From: Polyporus tsugae
Lineage: Eukaryota; Basidiomycota; Agaricomycetes; Polyporales; Polyporaceae
DNA length: 64,000 nucleotides
Direction of reading: 5' to 3'
NCBI GenBank assembly: GCA_024305745.1
Contig: JAHRBS010000010.1
Location: 627,501-691,500 of the forward strand
How positions within the stretch are numbered: the first letter of the stretch is position 1; each line of letters opens with the position of its first letter. Made by a program: the position numbers and the translations under genes. A model generated the notes under the pieces. That model worked only from the letters and a program-made list of their open reading frames with translations, ran no database searches and was not told where the DNA came from. Shown one piece after another: positions 29,901 to 40,601 of the stretch.

Positions 29901-30831
29901 ACGTGCATGGATAGTGAGGTTCCTTAGCAACGGTATCGTCGGCAACGAAGGGTGGCGAATCATGAAGCGGCGACACACCTGGGATCTGTTAGCAAGTCTC
30001 TTCCAAAGCGAAGAGCGTGACCGGACGCTCCGCCAGGGTGTACTCGAGGTATGGCTTCTCTGACAACTGTCTATTGGTTCACCGTTTGACCGCTTCTCAA
30101 GGTTCTCGCAAATATCACTTGCAACGCTCGTGCGACTATATCCCTGATCCTCAGGCATGCTCTCTTGACCTGGGTAGAGATGCAGCTAGAGACTCTGCGC
30201 AGCGAAGAGGCGATCGCATGGGTCCGAATTCTCGAGAACATCCTCGCTGTGGTGAATCCGAAAAAGATGGAAGCCGCAACGAATGGTGAATGGCGCATTG
30301 TTCTGAGTCGCTGCCTTCGAATGATCCTCCATCATTCTGGTGTGTTCAATTGCCAGATCCGAATATATGGGACCAATGTTAATCTGTCATGAAGCGTGCA
30401 CACAGGCCGTATTTATTGTTACATTCCCCGTCATCCTTCGACTCTCTCTCCTCGGTTCGCCTCCCGCCCAGATTCCCGTGCTCCTGCAACGTAGCATCAC
30501 TTGGCTCGCTGAGATGGAAGCAGACATTGCGGTTCCCATTTCAGCATGTCTCTCCTTTCCTCTTGATTCTAACCATAGAGGCCACCTCCCCGCATTACCG
30601 CACCACTCTCAACAGCTTTTTACCATTGCTTCTCCGGCCACTCTCGAGCTATGGGGCAACTGTGTAGAGGCACTTTGGAGGGTCTCCATGACGCTTTCTA
30701 ACAAGGTAGCAGACTGGGATGGGTTATCAAGCAGGCTCCTGGTATGGCGTGCCATTGCCGGTGCTGAGAGAAGTCGGGTTGGGGAGTGGGAACGAAGGGA
30801 GATGTTGGTGAACCTTGGGATCAAATTGTAA
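23943..30831 (+). CDS. URB1: Nucleolar pre-ribosomal-associated protein 1 (Urb1/Npa1)
   Basis: Very large scaffold of early 60S pre-ribosomes. Fifteen exons were resolved: 23943-24224, 24276-24542, 24604-24676, 24733-24977, 25034-26105, 26164-26889, 26944-27166, 27218-27546, 27600-27727, 27777-28713, 28772-28908, 28958-29581, 29632-30048, 30102-30339 and 30395-30831. They close in frame at 2,044 residues, the size expected for the family. The N-terminus has a nuclear basic cluster (PQKKRKLE). The Npa1 N-terminal domain includes LLLARAWLEDDPGAQELF, YPREIDTDQRGLIG and DVQTALEED. The C-terminal domain includes MLDPSDVPMLYGMLYSSSDQ and WKKERAWIVRFLSNGI. The rest is helical-repeat-like. The final acceptor (30394) was chosen because it alone keeps the conserved end in frame. 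Confidence 0.9.
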
Positions 30832-32229
30832 CAGACGAAGTTCCCAATATGATCATTTATTGTATTGATAGGTTATGCAATATGCATCGTGCTCTGGTTC
30901 AATTCCTGGGCTATGAAGTACAGTGTTTAAGTGTTAGATTAAAATTTCCGGCCAGATGAAAAGGCCGCATTCTGTCGAGTGTATCATTTGCGCATGAGTA
31001 CCATGCATCAGCAAAAGTGCATACCGCCGCCCGCGCACCTGCGATTGCACCAGTCGGCTCTGGGACTCCAAATCGGGCCGACTTACATTCAGACGCGGTT
31101 GAGCCAATCATTGAGTGCATTCATGCATAATTGGCAGTGCGGCCAGAGGCTCTGAGAGGAATTGTCTTCACATGTGAGGCAGTGGATTCAAACTGAAGGG
31201 CCCGGAGAGAAGGCTTAGACGAAGAGACTTCCGACACTGGGCGGTTATTTCCTTACGTAGATACGTCCGTTGCTGAGTCCGATGACGTCGAATACTAGTA
31301 GAGCGGATCGTACTCAGTATTCGAGGTCGGTCGAGCAGTGCAAATCGTGCTCAACGCGGTCGGCTGAAGTCAGTGGCTCACACGTCACACGATGTGGGTA
31401 GAAGAGTACAAGAGAGAGATATCTTCCTATTGATCTAACACTCATCCTTTTATACGATAACTCTGCCTAGTCATGAACTAATTCTAGAGTATCGTAGTTA
31501 GAACAAGTAGGAATGGGAATCTTCGAGAGAAACCAATATAGTACAATTACGAGCTGAGTCAGGGAACAGATCACAGCCTGATGGACGGCTTCAGAGGGAT
31601 GTGTCGAGTCTATGTTTCGAGAGGTCAGCGTGTTGCTTAGTATCCACAACAATAGTCATCAGCAAAAGTGCATACTGGACGTGCATGGAGGGGTGCGGAC
31701 CTGCTTGCATGCAAGCCAGCCATGCTGCCCAATTGTCGACGGAACTTCTGTTTGCATATGGGTGCAGTTTGCCCAGGTTGAGGGTGCTTAGACCCACAGT
31801 GGGGATGCAATTCAGCCAATCAAAGGCAATTGAACCACACAGGCAGGTCACACATGTGCACTCCTCTGACTTTCATTGCAGCGGGTTGAAATGTTATTGA
31901 ACTGGCATTAAGCTGCCAGTGTGGCTATTGTCCTGATGTTCCGGCTTTGATGTCACTCCTCTGGAGTCAACCTCCCAGAATGTCCAGTGGTCCTTTCAGG
32001 GTGTGCAATAGCTCATTATAAAGCTCTAGTTAAGGGCTTTTCAGTGGTACCTAGGGCAAAAAAAATTGGCACAGGCATCGTGGAGATATGGGGAGTAGAG
32101 GGCGTGGGTGGCTGACCACTGATGGTACCCCCATGCAGCAGCCTCCCACTGTGTGTGCAAACAAATGGGTCGCCTATAGAATGCTTATAGATAACTACAG
32201 GTCAGTGAAAATAGCAAGGAAATCCGACC

Positions 32230-32356
32230 AGTGGTTGCAAAGATATGGATACCTGCCCCCTAGGAGGAGAGGGTATCCATATCAGAACAACCACTAGATG
32301 GATTTGTATGCATAAGGGCTCATTCGAATCGCGTAAAATACACAGTTCGAATGAGC
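32230..32356. repeat. Two adjacent perfect foldback (inverted) repeats
   Basis: The first hairpin pairs GATATGGATACC (32242-32253) with GGTATCCATATC (32272-32283) and is extended by AGTGGTT (32230-32236) pairing with AACCACT (32289-32295). The second pairs GCTCATTCGAA (32318-32328) with TTCGAATGAGC (32346-32356). These may be subterminal structures of the hAT element downstream or a MITE. Pairing was seen directly; the origin is inferred. Confidence 0.7.
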
Positions 32357-32676
32357 TATCACGTGTACAGATTGTCCCAGAAAAGGTTGAGATATGGGCC
32401 AAACACTGCCCATCTATAGCAAAAAACATATTCCCTATATAGCAATAAGTAACTCACATAGTATTGTACACTTATGCACATTTGAATTGCCTTTTAAATG
32501 TGAATAAAATGCACCTACAATGAAGGCAAACAGATCATTATTGGGCCCAGGGTGGCCCCCGGAAGATCTCCTGCCTGGTGGTACAGGAGGGACTTTCCTA
32601 ATTGGGAAGGGCAGGGCAGGAGGTTGGTAGCAGGAGCCGGGAGGAGCCCCTGATTGATGGGAGATCATAGATATCT

Positions 32677-32749
32677 GTTATCTAAGGAGATAAGCAAAAA
32701 AGCGCCCTCTTAAGGTGTTATCTAATGAGATAAGCAAAAAAGTGCTCTC
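32677..32749. repeat. Direct repeat, two copies of about 33 bp
   Basis: Two copies beginning GTTATCTA (32677-32709 and 32717-32749) share GAGATAAGCAAAAAAG and differ at a few sites, separated by 7 bp. They lie just upstream of the hAT-like region. Confidence 0.65.
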
Positions 32750-33035
32750 CCGGAGGCTTGAACACAGGTCTCCGGAGGGCCCCCTTCCCTTTTAGGAAGT
32801 TCTGGGCATTCTTTCGGGACTTTGTAATGCATTAGGAGTCTGACGGTTTATAATGTATAACACCCTCTGGGGTTTACCAGTTTATAATGTATTAGGAGTA
32901 CCACAGCAGCTGGTAAATGTGCGGGTACCCAAACTGCAACACAATCCCCGCCGGCCAAGAAGAATCACCCTCAGAAGGAAACCGGTAGCACCAGAGGTTC
33001 ACCAGTTGCACATTTCCTGAGTGAGCAAGACCATC

Positions 33036-35818
33036 TAATGTGCTGTGCGCAGCAAGCATGGCAAGCACGCAGGTACACAGGGCAGTGCCACAATAAAGGG
33101 GAAGGACCGGGTCACCAAGAAGGCAAAGGACATGACCACAGAGAAGGCAAAGGAGATGAGCACGAAGGGCAAGGGGGCGCTAAGTATGATGAAGACGAAG
33201 GGTGTAAAGAAGGGAGCGGACTCAGAGGCCAATGCACGAGAGAAGGACAGCTTCACATTTGTCTAGGAGGAGGAGGAGGACAGTGGTGATAAGGGCTCAA
33301 AGGGGAATGTCGACAAGGAGATGGTTGATGTGGACTTGGATGCTGAGCTTGATGCATCACAGTGATTTAGAAAGGCTGCTGCTCAATAACTAACAGTCAG
33401 TTTTGGTAGAGTCAATGATGGGGAGATGGACGAGTACCATATATGCCTTCTACAAGTCTTGGCCAACCATGGATTACATTGACAAATGTCACTCGCACTT
33501 ATTCAAGTGTCTGGGCTGTGGTTGCAAGGTGAGCATCTGTCGCTTCCTCAACACAAAGGCTCACTCATCTACATTGAACCTTTGCACACATGCAATCAAG
33601 TGCTGGGGACCAGAGACTGTTGAGGCTGCACATCAGGCTGCAACAGTGGATGTGGCTTGTGAGGGGATAGTGGGGAGCATCTTGAAGACAGGTTCGATTA
33701 CTGCGTACTTTGAGCACAAGGCCGGCCAGGTTACTTATAGCGCGCATCAGCACACACATACTGAGACCCTCATGAAGATTGTGAAGTGGGTTTGCAAGTT
33801 GCTGCATGCCTTCCACATCATCGATGGTCCAGGTTTCAAAGTGCTGATGAAGACCGGGTGTCCAGGCTACTACCTTCCCTCCCCTTTGACTGTTGCATGC
33901 AACATCAAGAAGGTCTTCCAGCACTTGAGAACCTGAATTGCTAAGATGCTACAGGTCAGTACACTCACAGTGAACATTGTATACCCAGGCTAATGCATTG
34001 CTTATTATAGCAATATGAGGGCGCACTTCATTTCACGATAGGCATGTGGACCTTGCCCAATCACCGTGCCTTTGTGGCCATCACTGTCCACTTCAAGGAC
34101 CAAGGGAAGCCTGTGTGCTTCCTTCTAGACCTGGTTGAGGTCACGTGTTCGCACACTGGGGTGAATCTTGCTTCCACATTTGCAAATATCCTGAAGGAGT
34201 TCAGGATTGAGCACAAGGTGAGTAATCTTGACAGACGTGCGTGCTAGGTGGGTGAAATGTACCTTTGCATTTCCCAGATCAAGGGTGTGATATACAACAA
34301 CACATTGAATAATGACACAATGATCAACGCGCTCATGGGGCTAGAGAACCTGCCCAACTTTGAGGGTATTGCTGCGCAGGTGCATTGCTTCCTGCATATA
34401 CTCAACATCGTTGCCGGAAAGAACCTGGTGAATCATTTTGACACACACTTGCAGAAGGAAAAGGATAAGGCAGATGAGGGGGATGACAAGGAGATAATGG
34501 AGCTTGCAGGAGATCCTCCAGACAATGAAGGAGAGGCAGGAGATGAGGGCGAGGACTCGGATGGCTTCGAGGTAGACATGGATGATGAGGAAAAGGTCGA
34601 TGCAGTCAGTGAGTTGACTCCAGAGGAACAGGCCAACTTCGCTGTGAACATCAAGCTGGTCAAGCTGATCCTGGCAAAGGTAAGTACAGTCCCGATGTGT
34701 CATGGATACACTGTACTCACCTGGCATCCCAACAGATTAATGTTTGTGTTGAAAGTGGTCACATTGACCACCATACTCCTGCCAGCCTGGAAGGAGTGCG
34801 TCATGTCCCATGACTGGCCAGAGCATCTTCTTCCTCATGACATAAGCACTCAATGGAACTCAATGTACAATATGCTTGAGGTTGTCCTTCAGTATTGGCT
34901 GGTGTACAACGAGATGTGTGAGAAGTCAGACCATGGGCTGCATGATTACGAACTATCCAAAGGTGAATGGGCAGTGGCACAGTAGCTGGAGAAAGTGCTT
35001 AAGGTTTGTGTGCCCATAATAACCTTAAAACTAGATTTGAATCTTAACCTACTCCTTCCACCCTTGCACCACAACTCTGGCATCCTTGCCACCGCCTGCT
35101 CATCTGCCTCCATCTCTATATGTTTAATCTTGCCTCTCTCTCAGCACTCTCCTCCCTTGCTGTGCCACCATGTTAACCATAGGTCTTCAGACACACCACC
35201 CTCTTCTTCTTGCGGCCAACCCTGAACCTCACACAAGTCATTCTGGCCATGGACCACATCAACAAGATCCTAACCAACATCTCCTTCTCCAACAAGTATG
35301 CTCAGGCAATCCACATTGCATGCAGCCTTGCAAAGACGGCCCTCAACAAGTATTACTCATGCACAGATATGTCAGACACATACCACATTGCTATGAGTGA
35401 GCTTCTTTTCTTCTTTCTTCTTATCCCAAAATCAGTTCTTTTGAGTGTTACATCCATCCCACAAGCTGGACTATTTCAAGAGAATATGCTGGCCCGAGCA
35501 ATGGCAATGCAACGCTAAGGAGCTCTTCACCACAAGTTCAAGCGTGCATACCAAGGTGAGGACAGTGATGAACATGAGGGAGATCACAACAATGATAATG
35601 ACAGTCTTGGACTTGCAGGACACACCTCGGTGCAGGATGGTGATACAATGTCAGACAACGAAAAGAGCACGGACAAGGACTTAGGCTTGTCTGATGTATG
35701 TCCTCAAATGTAGCACCTGCCATGCTCATTGTACTCACTTTTGACCCTCTAGGACGACAACATCTTTGATGCCCTCACATCCATCACTTGTCTCTGCATC
35801 TCTGAACAGGGAGACTAG
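33036..35818 (+). pseudogene. Decayed hAT-family transposase gene
   Basis: Successive plus-strand fragments line up with a hAT transposase. A Lys-rich leader (about 33060-33266) is followed by a BED-type zinc-finger-like region (about 33430-33610: STIYAFYKSW, FKCLGCGCKVSICRFL, STLNLCTHAIKCWG). The RNase-H-like core has FLLDLVEVTCSHTGVNLA (about 34117-34170), NNDTMINAL, the family hallmark VHCFLHILNIV (about 34378-34410) and TQWNSMYNMLEVVLQYW (about 34848-34900). Stops at about 33934 and 34980 and several frame changes interrupt it, though some gaps may be introns. Where hAT proteins usually read TADNAS there is IYNNTLNND, so the first catalytic Asp appears replaced. The C-terminal dimerisation block was not found. 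The carboxyl part contains an acidic expansion (about 34440-34630). Confidence 0.75.
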
Positions 35819-36026
35819 GGCTAAAGACAGATCAATTCATGGATGATCTGGATCTGAACCTGTGGATCAAAGCACTCCTGGAGGTCTGATCCAGGTCTGT
35901 ACGGATCAGATCCACTAGGTGAGCTGGATCCAAAACCTGTGGGTCGATCTGCACAATGAAATGTAGGGAGAGGAAGGAGGAGAATATTGTCGTATCTTGG
36001 GAACTCGTGGACAGATTGTAACAGTC

Positions 36027-36057
36027 TATATTGTTGAAGTTGGTGCTGTAGCACGCG
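36027..36057 (+). repeat. Copia-type LTR, left fragment (split by element A)
   Basis: The sequence from TGTTGAAGTTGGTGCTGTAG (from 36032) matches the start of the LTR of the Copia element at 58.17-58.51 kb (reverse strand). It continues, after the 13.4-kb insertion of element A, at 49457. No Copia coding sequence adjoins it, so it may be a solo LTR. The bases outside (TATAT left, TGTTG right) do not form a matching target duplication. Confidence 0.7.
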
Positions 36058-36534
36058 TGTTACGATGAGGTTCTCAGTGTGGGATCAGAGGTGCGCACTC
36101 TCAAAGTGGGCAGAGGATGACGAGGGAGTTAAGCAGTGTTCGTTGTGTCAGAGGTTCCGAGTAGTGACTGGCCAAGGGACAGTCGCTCAAGGGTTCAGTG
36201 GGGAGTGAGAACCTCAATAGATTCAAGAGGTCAAACTAGGGAAAAGTACATGGGGGTCTTGTCTTATGTAGGTAACAGGAACAATAGCGGAACCGAGGTA
36301 ACGGGACCCTACAGCGAATGGAGAACAAAGGAGTAACCGAGAAGGGGAGGCCTATTGTACTGAGAAGGACAATAGCGCGGGATGGTCCGGATTGAGGACA
36401 ATAGCTAACACGTGATGTTGTGATCACGTGCCTAGTAAGAGTACAGTGGGGTTGAACCCGGGAGTCATGCAGGGGCGAGAGCGAGATAGGAACGTCAAAG
36501 GGGAAAAGATAAGACGGCATACAAGGTGGTAACA
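36058..36534 (-). repeat. Element A 3' LTR
   Basis: 477 bp, nearly identical to the copy at 48980-49456. About 16 differences were counted by eye, almost all transitions. On the minus strand it is preceded by the G-run ACAGGGGG, a plausible polypurine tract. Confidence 0.92.
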
Positions 36535-36567
36535 TTACCCCCTGTCTATGGCCTGGCTGCTCCAAAG

Positions 36568-37284
36568 CTAGGCATAGATGACCTTGCTGTCGTCATTACG
36601 GCCAAACGTGGCCTCCATCGAATGACGGTGGTGGTTGAAGGGGACATCGGAGAAGTCCGACTCGCCAGAGTGGTGTGATCTGGTAGGGGAGGAGATACGC
36701 TGCTGCAGCGTGGGGCGAGGAGGAGAGGACTGGGTGCTCTGTCGGCGAGTGCGGTGGGAGGAGGACTGAGACGTGCTAGCCTTGGACTGCGCAGTTGCTG
36801 TTTGGGTAGATTGGCGAGGGGAGTGACGACACCACGGGGGTAGGTCCAGGCTGTGCATGGGGGAGTTTGGGGGAGGGTCCTCATGCTCCACTTCCTCATG
36901 CTCGGGTCCCTCGGGGGTATGTTCGATGGGAGGGGCATAGCCGTATCGCTCGTAGAACTCGCCAGGGATCTGGGACCCAAGCGGGGACTGGTGGAGGACG
37001 TCGACGATGGCTTTGAGGGTGTTAGCCAGTCGGAACTTGCACTCCTGGAGGTCCTCCTTTGCAAAACTAATGGTGTTAATGGCCTTTTTGCAAAGACGGA
37101 GGGCAATGTCCGCCTGACAAGCGGCGTCGATGGTGTGGGATAGGGGTTCGTTGTCTTGGATCTGTCTGAGGAGGATGTGGTAATCGGGAGGGCTGAGCGA
37201 GACAAGGTTCTGGAGGAGACCGGCCATAGAGGCATGGAGTACGGGGGAGGAGACAGAAGCGACATTGAGAGGGGAGGAGGACAT
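36568..37284 (-). CDS. Element A third ORF between pol and 3' LTR, function unknown
   Basis: Uninterrupted 238-codon ORF starting at an ATG about 38 bp after the pol stop, in a different frame from pol, and ending about 30 bp before the 3' LTR. The first ~120 residues look helical (SHTIDAACQADIALRLCKKA, CKFRLANTLKAIVDVLHQ). The rest is Pro/Ser/Arg/His-rich and disordered. No signal peptide or membrane segment is visible, so it does not resemble an envelope gene despite its env-like position. I do not recognise the family. A caution: an overlapping minus-strand frame (37325-36546) is also open, so openness alone is weak evidence. Confidence 0.55.
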   Translation of the reverse strand: MSSSPLNVASVSSPVLHASMAGLLQNLVSLSPPDYHILLRQIQDNEPLSHTIDAACQADIALRLCKKAINTISFAKEDLQECKFRLANTLKAIVDVLHQSPLGSQIPGEFYERYGYAPPIEHTPEGPEHEEVEHEDPPPNSPMHSLDLPPWCRHSPRQSTQTATAQSKASTSQSSSHRTRRQSTQSSPPRPTLQQRISSPTRSHHSGESDFSDVPFNHHRHSMEATFGRNDDSKVIYA

Positions 37285-37321
37285 GTTTGGGAGTTGCTAG
37301 GGGGGGATTCTGGAGAGTCGG

Positions 37322-39836
37322 TCACATATGATGGGTCTTTTTATAGGCCAGTAGGATATCCGGAGTGTTCCGGAGGTTGGACTCTGGTTCCCAGGAATTT
37401 TCCGCAGTAGAGTATCCCACCCACTTGACTAGATATGCCATTTAGCTGAAGCACTTCCGATGTCCGACAATGGCTTCTACTTTGTATTCTTCTTCCCCTT
37501 CTATTAGGTCAGGAGGGGGAAGGGGGAAGTTGGGACCATGTGTGTCGTTTTCATGATAAGGGGTCAGGAGGGTGGCGTGGAACACAGGATGTTTCCTCCA
37601 TTGCTGCGGTAGCTGTAGCCGATAGGTCAGCGGACCCAGGACCTCGATGGTTTCAAATGGTCCTTGTCTTTTCATAGCCAGTTTCTTGTGGTCAGTGGTG
37701 AATTGGAAGTTCTTGGCTTTGAGCCATACCTTCTGTCCTAGTTTGAACGAGGTGAAGCCCCTTGTGATACGTTCAGCCATGCGCTGCCGTGCTAGCTCAT
37801 GGGCTGCTAGGGCTTCTTCTCGGACTTTCCAGAGATTATCAAGGCGTAGTTCGACTGAGGGAACTGGAGTCTTGGGGAAGACAGATGGAATGGCCCGGAG
37901 ATTGTAGCCCATCATTACATAGAATGGAGATGCGTTGCATCCTTGTGCAGTGGGTTGGTTGTGCATAAACTCAATGTCGGGGAGGTAGGTGGCCCAGTCT
38001 TCTGGGTGACTAGTGCAGAATGCTCGGAGATAAGCCTCTATTTCCTGATTCATCCGCTCTGTTCCTCCATCGGTTTCTGGGTAGTAGGCTGTGCTTAGGG
38101 AGGATTTGGAGCCGACCAAGTGAGTAAGTTCTTGGAAAACTTTGGCTGCAAATTGAGGTCCACGATCCGATATGATGCGCAATGGGAGTCCAAATCGTTT
38201 GTAGACATGTTGGTGGTAGAGTAGGGTGGTGCCCATAGCATCAATGGTCTTTGTGCACCCGATAAGAACCATTCCCTTTGTAGAGTCATGGTCTGCCACA
38301 ACCATGAGGGTGTCAATGCCCCCGGACAGGGGAAGGTCTGTGATGAAGTCCATAGACACCGTTTTGAAGGGGTTGGCATCCGGTTTCGCCGGGATGGGCA
38401 TGAGCGGTGGAACGGTTGAATGTGTGTTGACTTTGGTTTGTTGACAGATTGCACAGCCATGAATATAGTTCCGGACAAAGACAGACATGCCGGGCCACCA
38501 GTAATGACGTCATAGTAGTTCCAGGGTTCCAAACTGTCCCGGATGGCCCATTGGCACAGGTCATGATATCGCCTGACAATTTCCCGCCATAGACTTTCCT
38601 CGGGAGGGACGTAGCACCGACGCTGGAAAAACACCAATCCATCTTCAAATGCCCAGTCTGCCAGAGTAGATCGCATAGGGAGTACCAAGCTGTCTTTGAC
38701 TGTGGCAAGGGCATCCAGCACCACCTTGTCCTTTGCCTGGGTAGTGCGGATGCGTTCAGCAAGGGCTGTGTCTAGTGGAGCAACAAAGAGATGGTTTGGT
38801 AGAATTATGGTGGAGTCATTGTCATTTGTTTCCAGATTCAGATGTTGGAGACGTGACAAGGTGTCTGATTGTATCATTCGCATACCAGGAATGTGTTGAA
38901 GTTTGAGGTCAAAGAGGGATAAGAATAAACTCCATCACACTTGTCGCCGATTGACCTTTCGTGCTGTGCGGAAGTAGGTAAGATTCTGGTGGTCGAAGAG
39001 GACTTCAATAGGGTGTGGACTGCCTTCCAGATAGTGTCGCCATTCTTCCAAGGTGCGGACAATACCCAGGAGTTCTCAATTGTAGATTTTGTAATTCCAT
39101 TGAGCTGCGTTGAATGATTTTGACAAGTAGGCACATGGATGCATGTCTCCATTAGCATCGGCTTGTCTTAACACTGCACCCATCGCGAACTTGGAGGCAT
39201 CAGACTCGATGGTGAATGGTTTGGTCTTGTCGGGAAGTATAAGGACTGGGGACTCCATGAATTTGGACTTGAGTTCATTAAATGCGAGTTGTTGTTCGGA
39301 AGTCCAGTTCCATGGCATGTCCTTCTTGGTGAGGTCATGAAGCAGGCGTGCCAGATCCGAGTAATGTGAGATGAACCGTCGGTAGAAGTTACCAAATCCA
39401 AGGAATGACCTCACTCCCTTGACGGAGGTGGGGACAGGCCAGTTCTGAATTCCCTGAAGTTTGGTGGGGTCCATGGCAATGATGCCGGGTTTGATGATGA
39501 GGCCAAGGAATTCCACCTCCTGGACATCGAAGAAGCATTTCTCGGGCTTGAGAAACAGGTCATTGTCGTGGAGTCGTTGGAGAACCTGAAGAGTCCATGC
39601 AGCATGGGTCTTGGGGTCCTTCGAAAAGATAAGGATATCGTCCATGTAGATAACCATCCAGCCTTCATCAATCATGTCGTGGAAGATGTCGTTCATCATC
39701 TCTTGGAATGTGGGAGGGGAGTTACATAGCCCAAAGAACATAACGGTGGGTTCGAATAATCCTTTAGAGCATTTGAACACTGCCTTCCATTGATGTCCTT
39801 CTTTGATCTGAACATTGTTGTAGCCAGATCACAAGT
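37322..39836 (-). pseudogene. Element A pol, 3' part: reverse transcriptase, RNase H, integrase, chromodomain (broken)
   Basis: Reading on the minus strand: RT with the catalytic box [13 protein letters not shown] (about 39640) and the preceding [15 protein letters not shown]; the RT connection [12 protein letters not shown]; RNase H beginning [15 protein letters not shown]; integrase zinc region CAICQQT; and the integrase core with SMDFITDLP, IISDRGPQF and YYPETDGGTERMNQE. A chromodomain ([16 protein letters not shown]) lies after a TAA at 37442-37444. In-frame TGA codons occur before SGYNN (RT), before ELLGIV and before WSLF (RNase H). A frame change lies near 38510. The protein-coding capacity is lost. 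The region continues upstream beyond element B. Confidence 0.9.
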
Positions 39837-40148
39837 CCATTTTTGAGAAGATTATAGCTCCTTGGAATTTGTCAATGAGCTCTTGGACTAGAGGGAACGG
39901 GTATGAATTCTTGATAGTTCCTTCATTGAGATAGTGGTCATCTTGGCAGGGTCTGAGGGATCCATCTTTCTTTGAGATGAAGAAGAAAGGTGAGGCTTGG
40001 GGGGATTTCGAAGGTCTGATATAGCCTTTGCGCAGGTTCTCGTCAATGAATTCATCAAGTGCAGTCTGCTCCTTTGGAGAGAGGGGATAGACCTTGCAGT
40101 TCCGGGGGACGAAGTCAGATTTGAGATCAATAGCGTGGTCATAAGGTC
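39837..40148 (-). pseudogene. Element A pol, segment left of the element B insertion
   Basis: Minus-strand RT N-terminal fragment with [20 protein letters not shown] and [18 protein letters not shown]. It continues across the insertion to the segment at 46586-47490. The last five bases (40144-40148, AGGTC) are the target site duplicated by element B. A TGA at about 39830 interrupts the frame before SGYNN. Confidence 0.85.
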
Positions 40149-40588
40149 TGTCATGAACGTTCTATTCGGCACCTGCCACCAGTGCCTTAGTTTCCTTTTC
40201 CAGACAATCTACTTCTCACGTTGTACTTATTGTTCTCCGTTGCATTGTATCTCGTCCTTTGTTCCTCAGCACAATAGCTCCTTATTGTCCGTCATTGCTA
40301 TTGTTCCATTTCCATTGTTCACCCGTGTCCATAGTTGCTATTGTTCTGTTTCCATTGTCCTCTATACGTATATAAGGACCTGTACTTTGCTGCCTGGAGA
40401 CCTCAGTTTTGACCTCTTGTCTCCAGGTAAGCCTCGCTGTATTTCCCTCGCTAGTTACCTCACTCAATACACCTTGTCTCCAGCCCTGACTGTCAAGCCT
40501 TGCTCCGCTCTCGCTGCACAAGTGCTTGTTGGCGCTCCTGCTCGTCTCATACGTATCCCTGATCCTTACTCGATGCCCAGTCATAACA
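40149..40588 (+). repeat. Element B 5' LTR
   Basis: Starts TGTCATGAACG and ends CATAACA. It contains a TATA box TATATAAG (40369-40376). The predicted transcript start is at the A of AGTTTTGACCT (40405), 36 nt downstream. It differs from the 3' LTR by several indels and dozens of substitutions, estimated at about 10 percent by eye. Confidence 0.92.
40369..40415 (+). promoter_or_regulatory. Element B core promoter and self-primer source
   Basis: TATATAAG followed 36 nt from its start by AGTTTTGACCT (40405-40415). The same arrangement is conserved in the 3' LTR (around 46377-46425). The 11-mer is the exact reverse complement of the primer-binding site at 40591-40601. Confidence 0.75.
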
Positions 40589-40590
40589 TT

Positions 40591-40601
40591 AGGTCAAAAC
40601 T
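40591..40601 (+). promoter_or_regulatory. Element B primer-binding site (self-priming type)
   Basis: AGGTCAAAACT, two bases after the 5' LTR end. It lacks the TGG expected for a tRNA 3' CCA end. It is perfectly complementary to the predicted first 11 nt of the element's own transcript, as in Tf1-type elements. Confidence 0.75.

Larger units (their letters stand above)
30832..33000. other. Gene-free transition into the transposon compartment
   Basis: No gene recognised. A 19-bp sequence (CATCAGCAAAAGTGCATAC) occurs at 31006-31024 and again at 31657-31675, followed by loosely similar sequence, which suggests an old duplicated repeat. The 32.2-32.4 kb part contains strong foldbacks (listed separately). 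Base composition becomes clearly more AT-rich than the gene core. Confidence 0.4.

Noticed and set aside
36568..37284. Envelope gene in element A
   Set aside because: No signal peptide, membrane segment or furin-like site; it is called an accessory ORF instead.
36546..37325. 259-codon ORF overlapping the third ORF of element A in another frame
   Set aside because: Ser/Pro/Arg-rich without helical pattern; looks like a compositional shadow, though it weakens the openness argument for the main frame.
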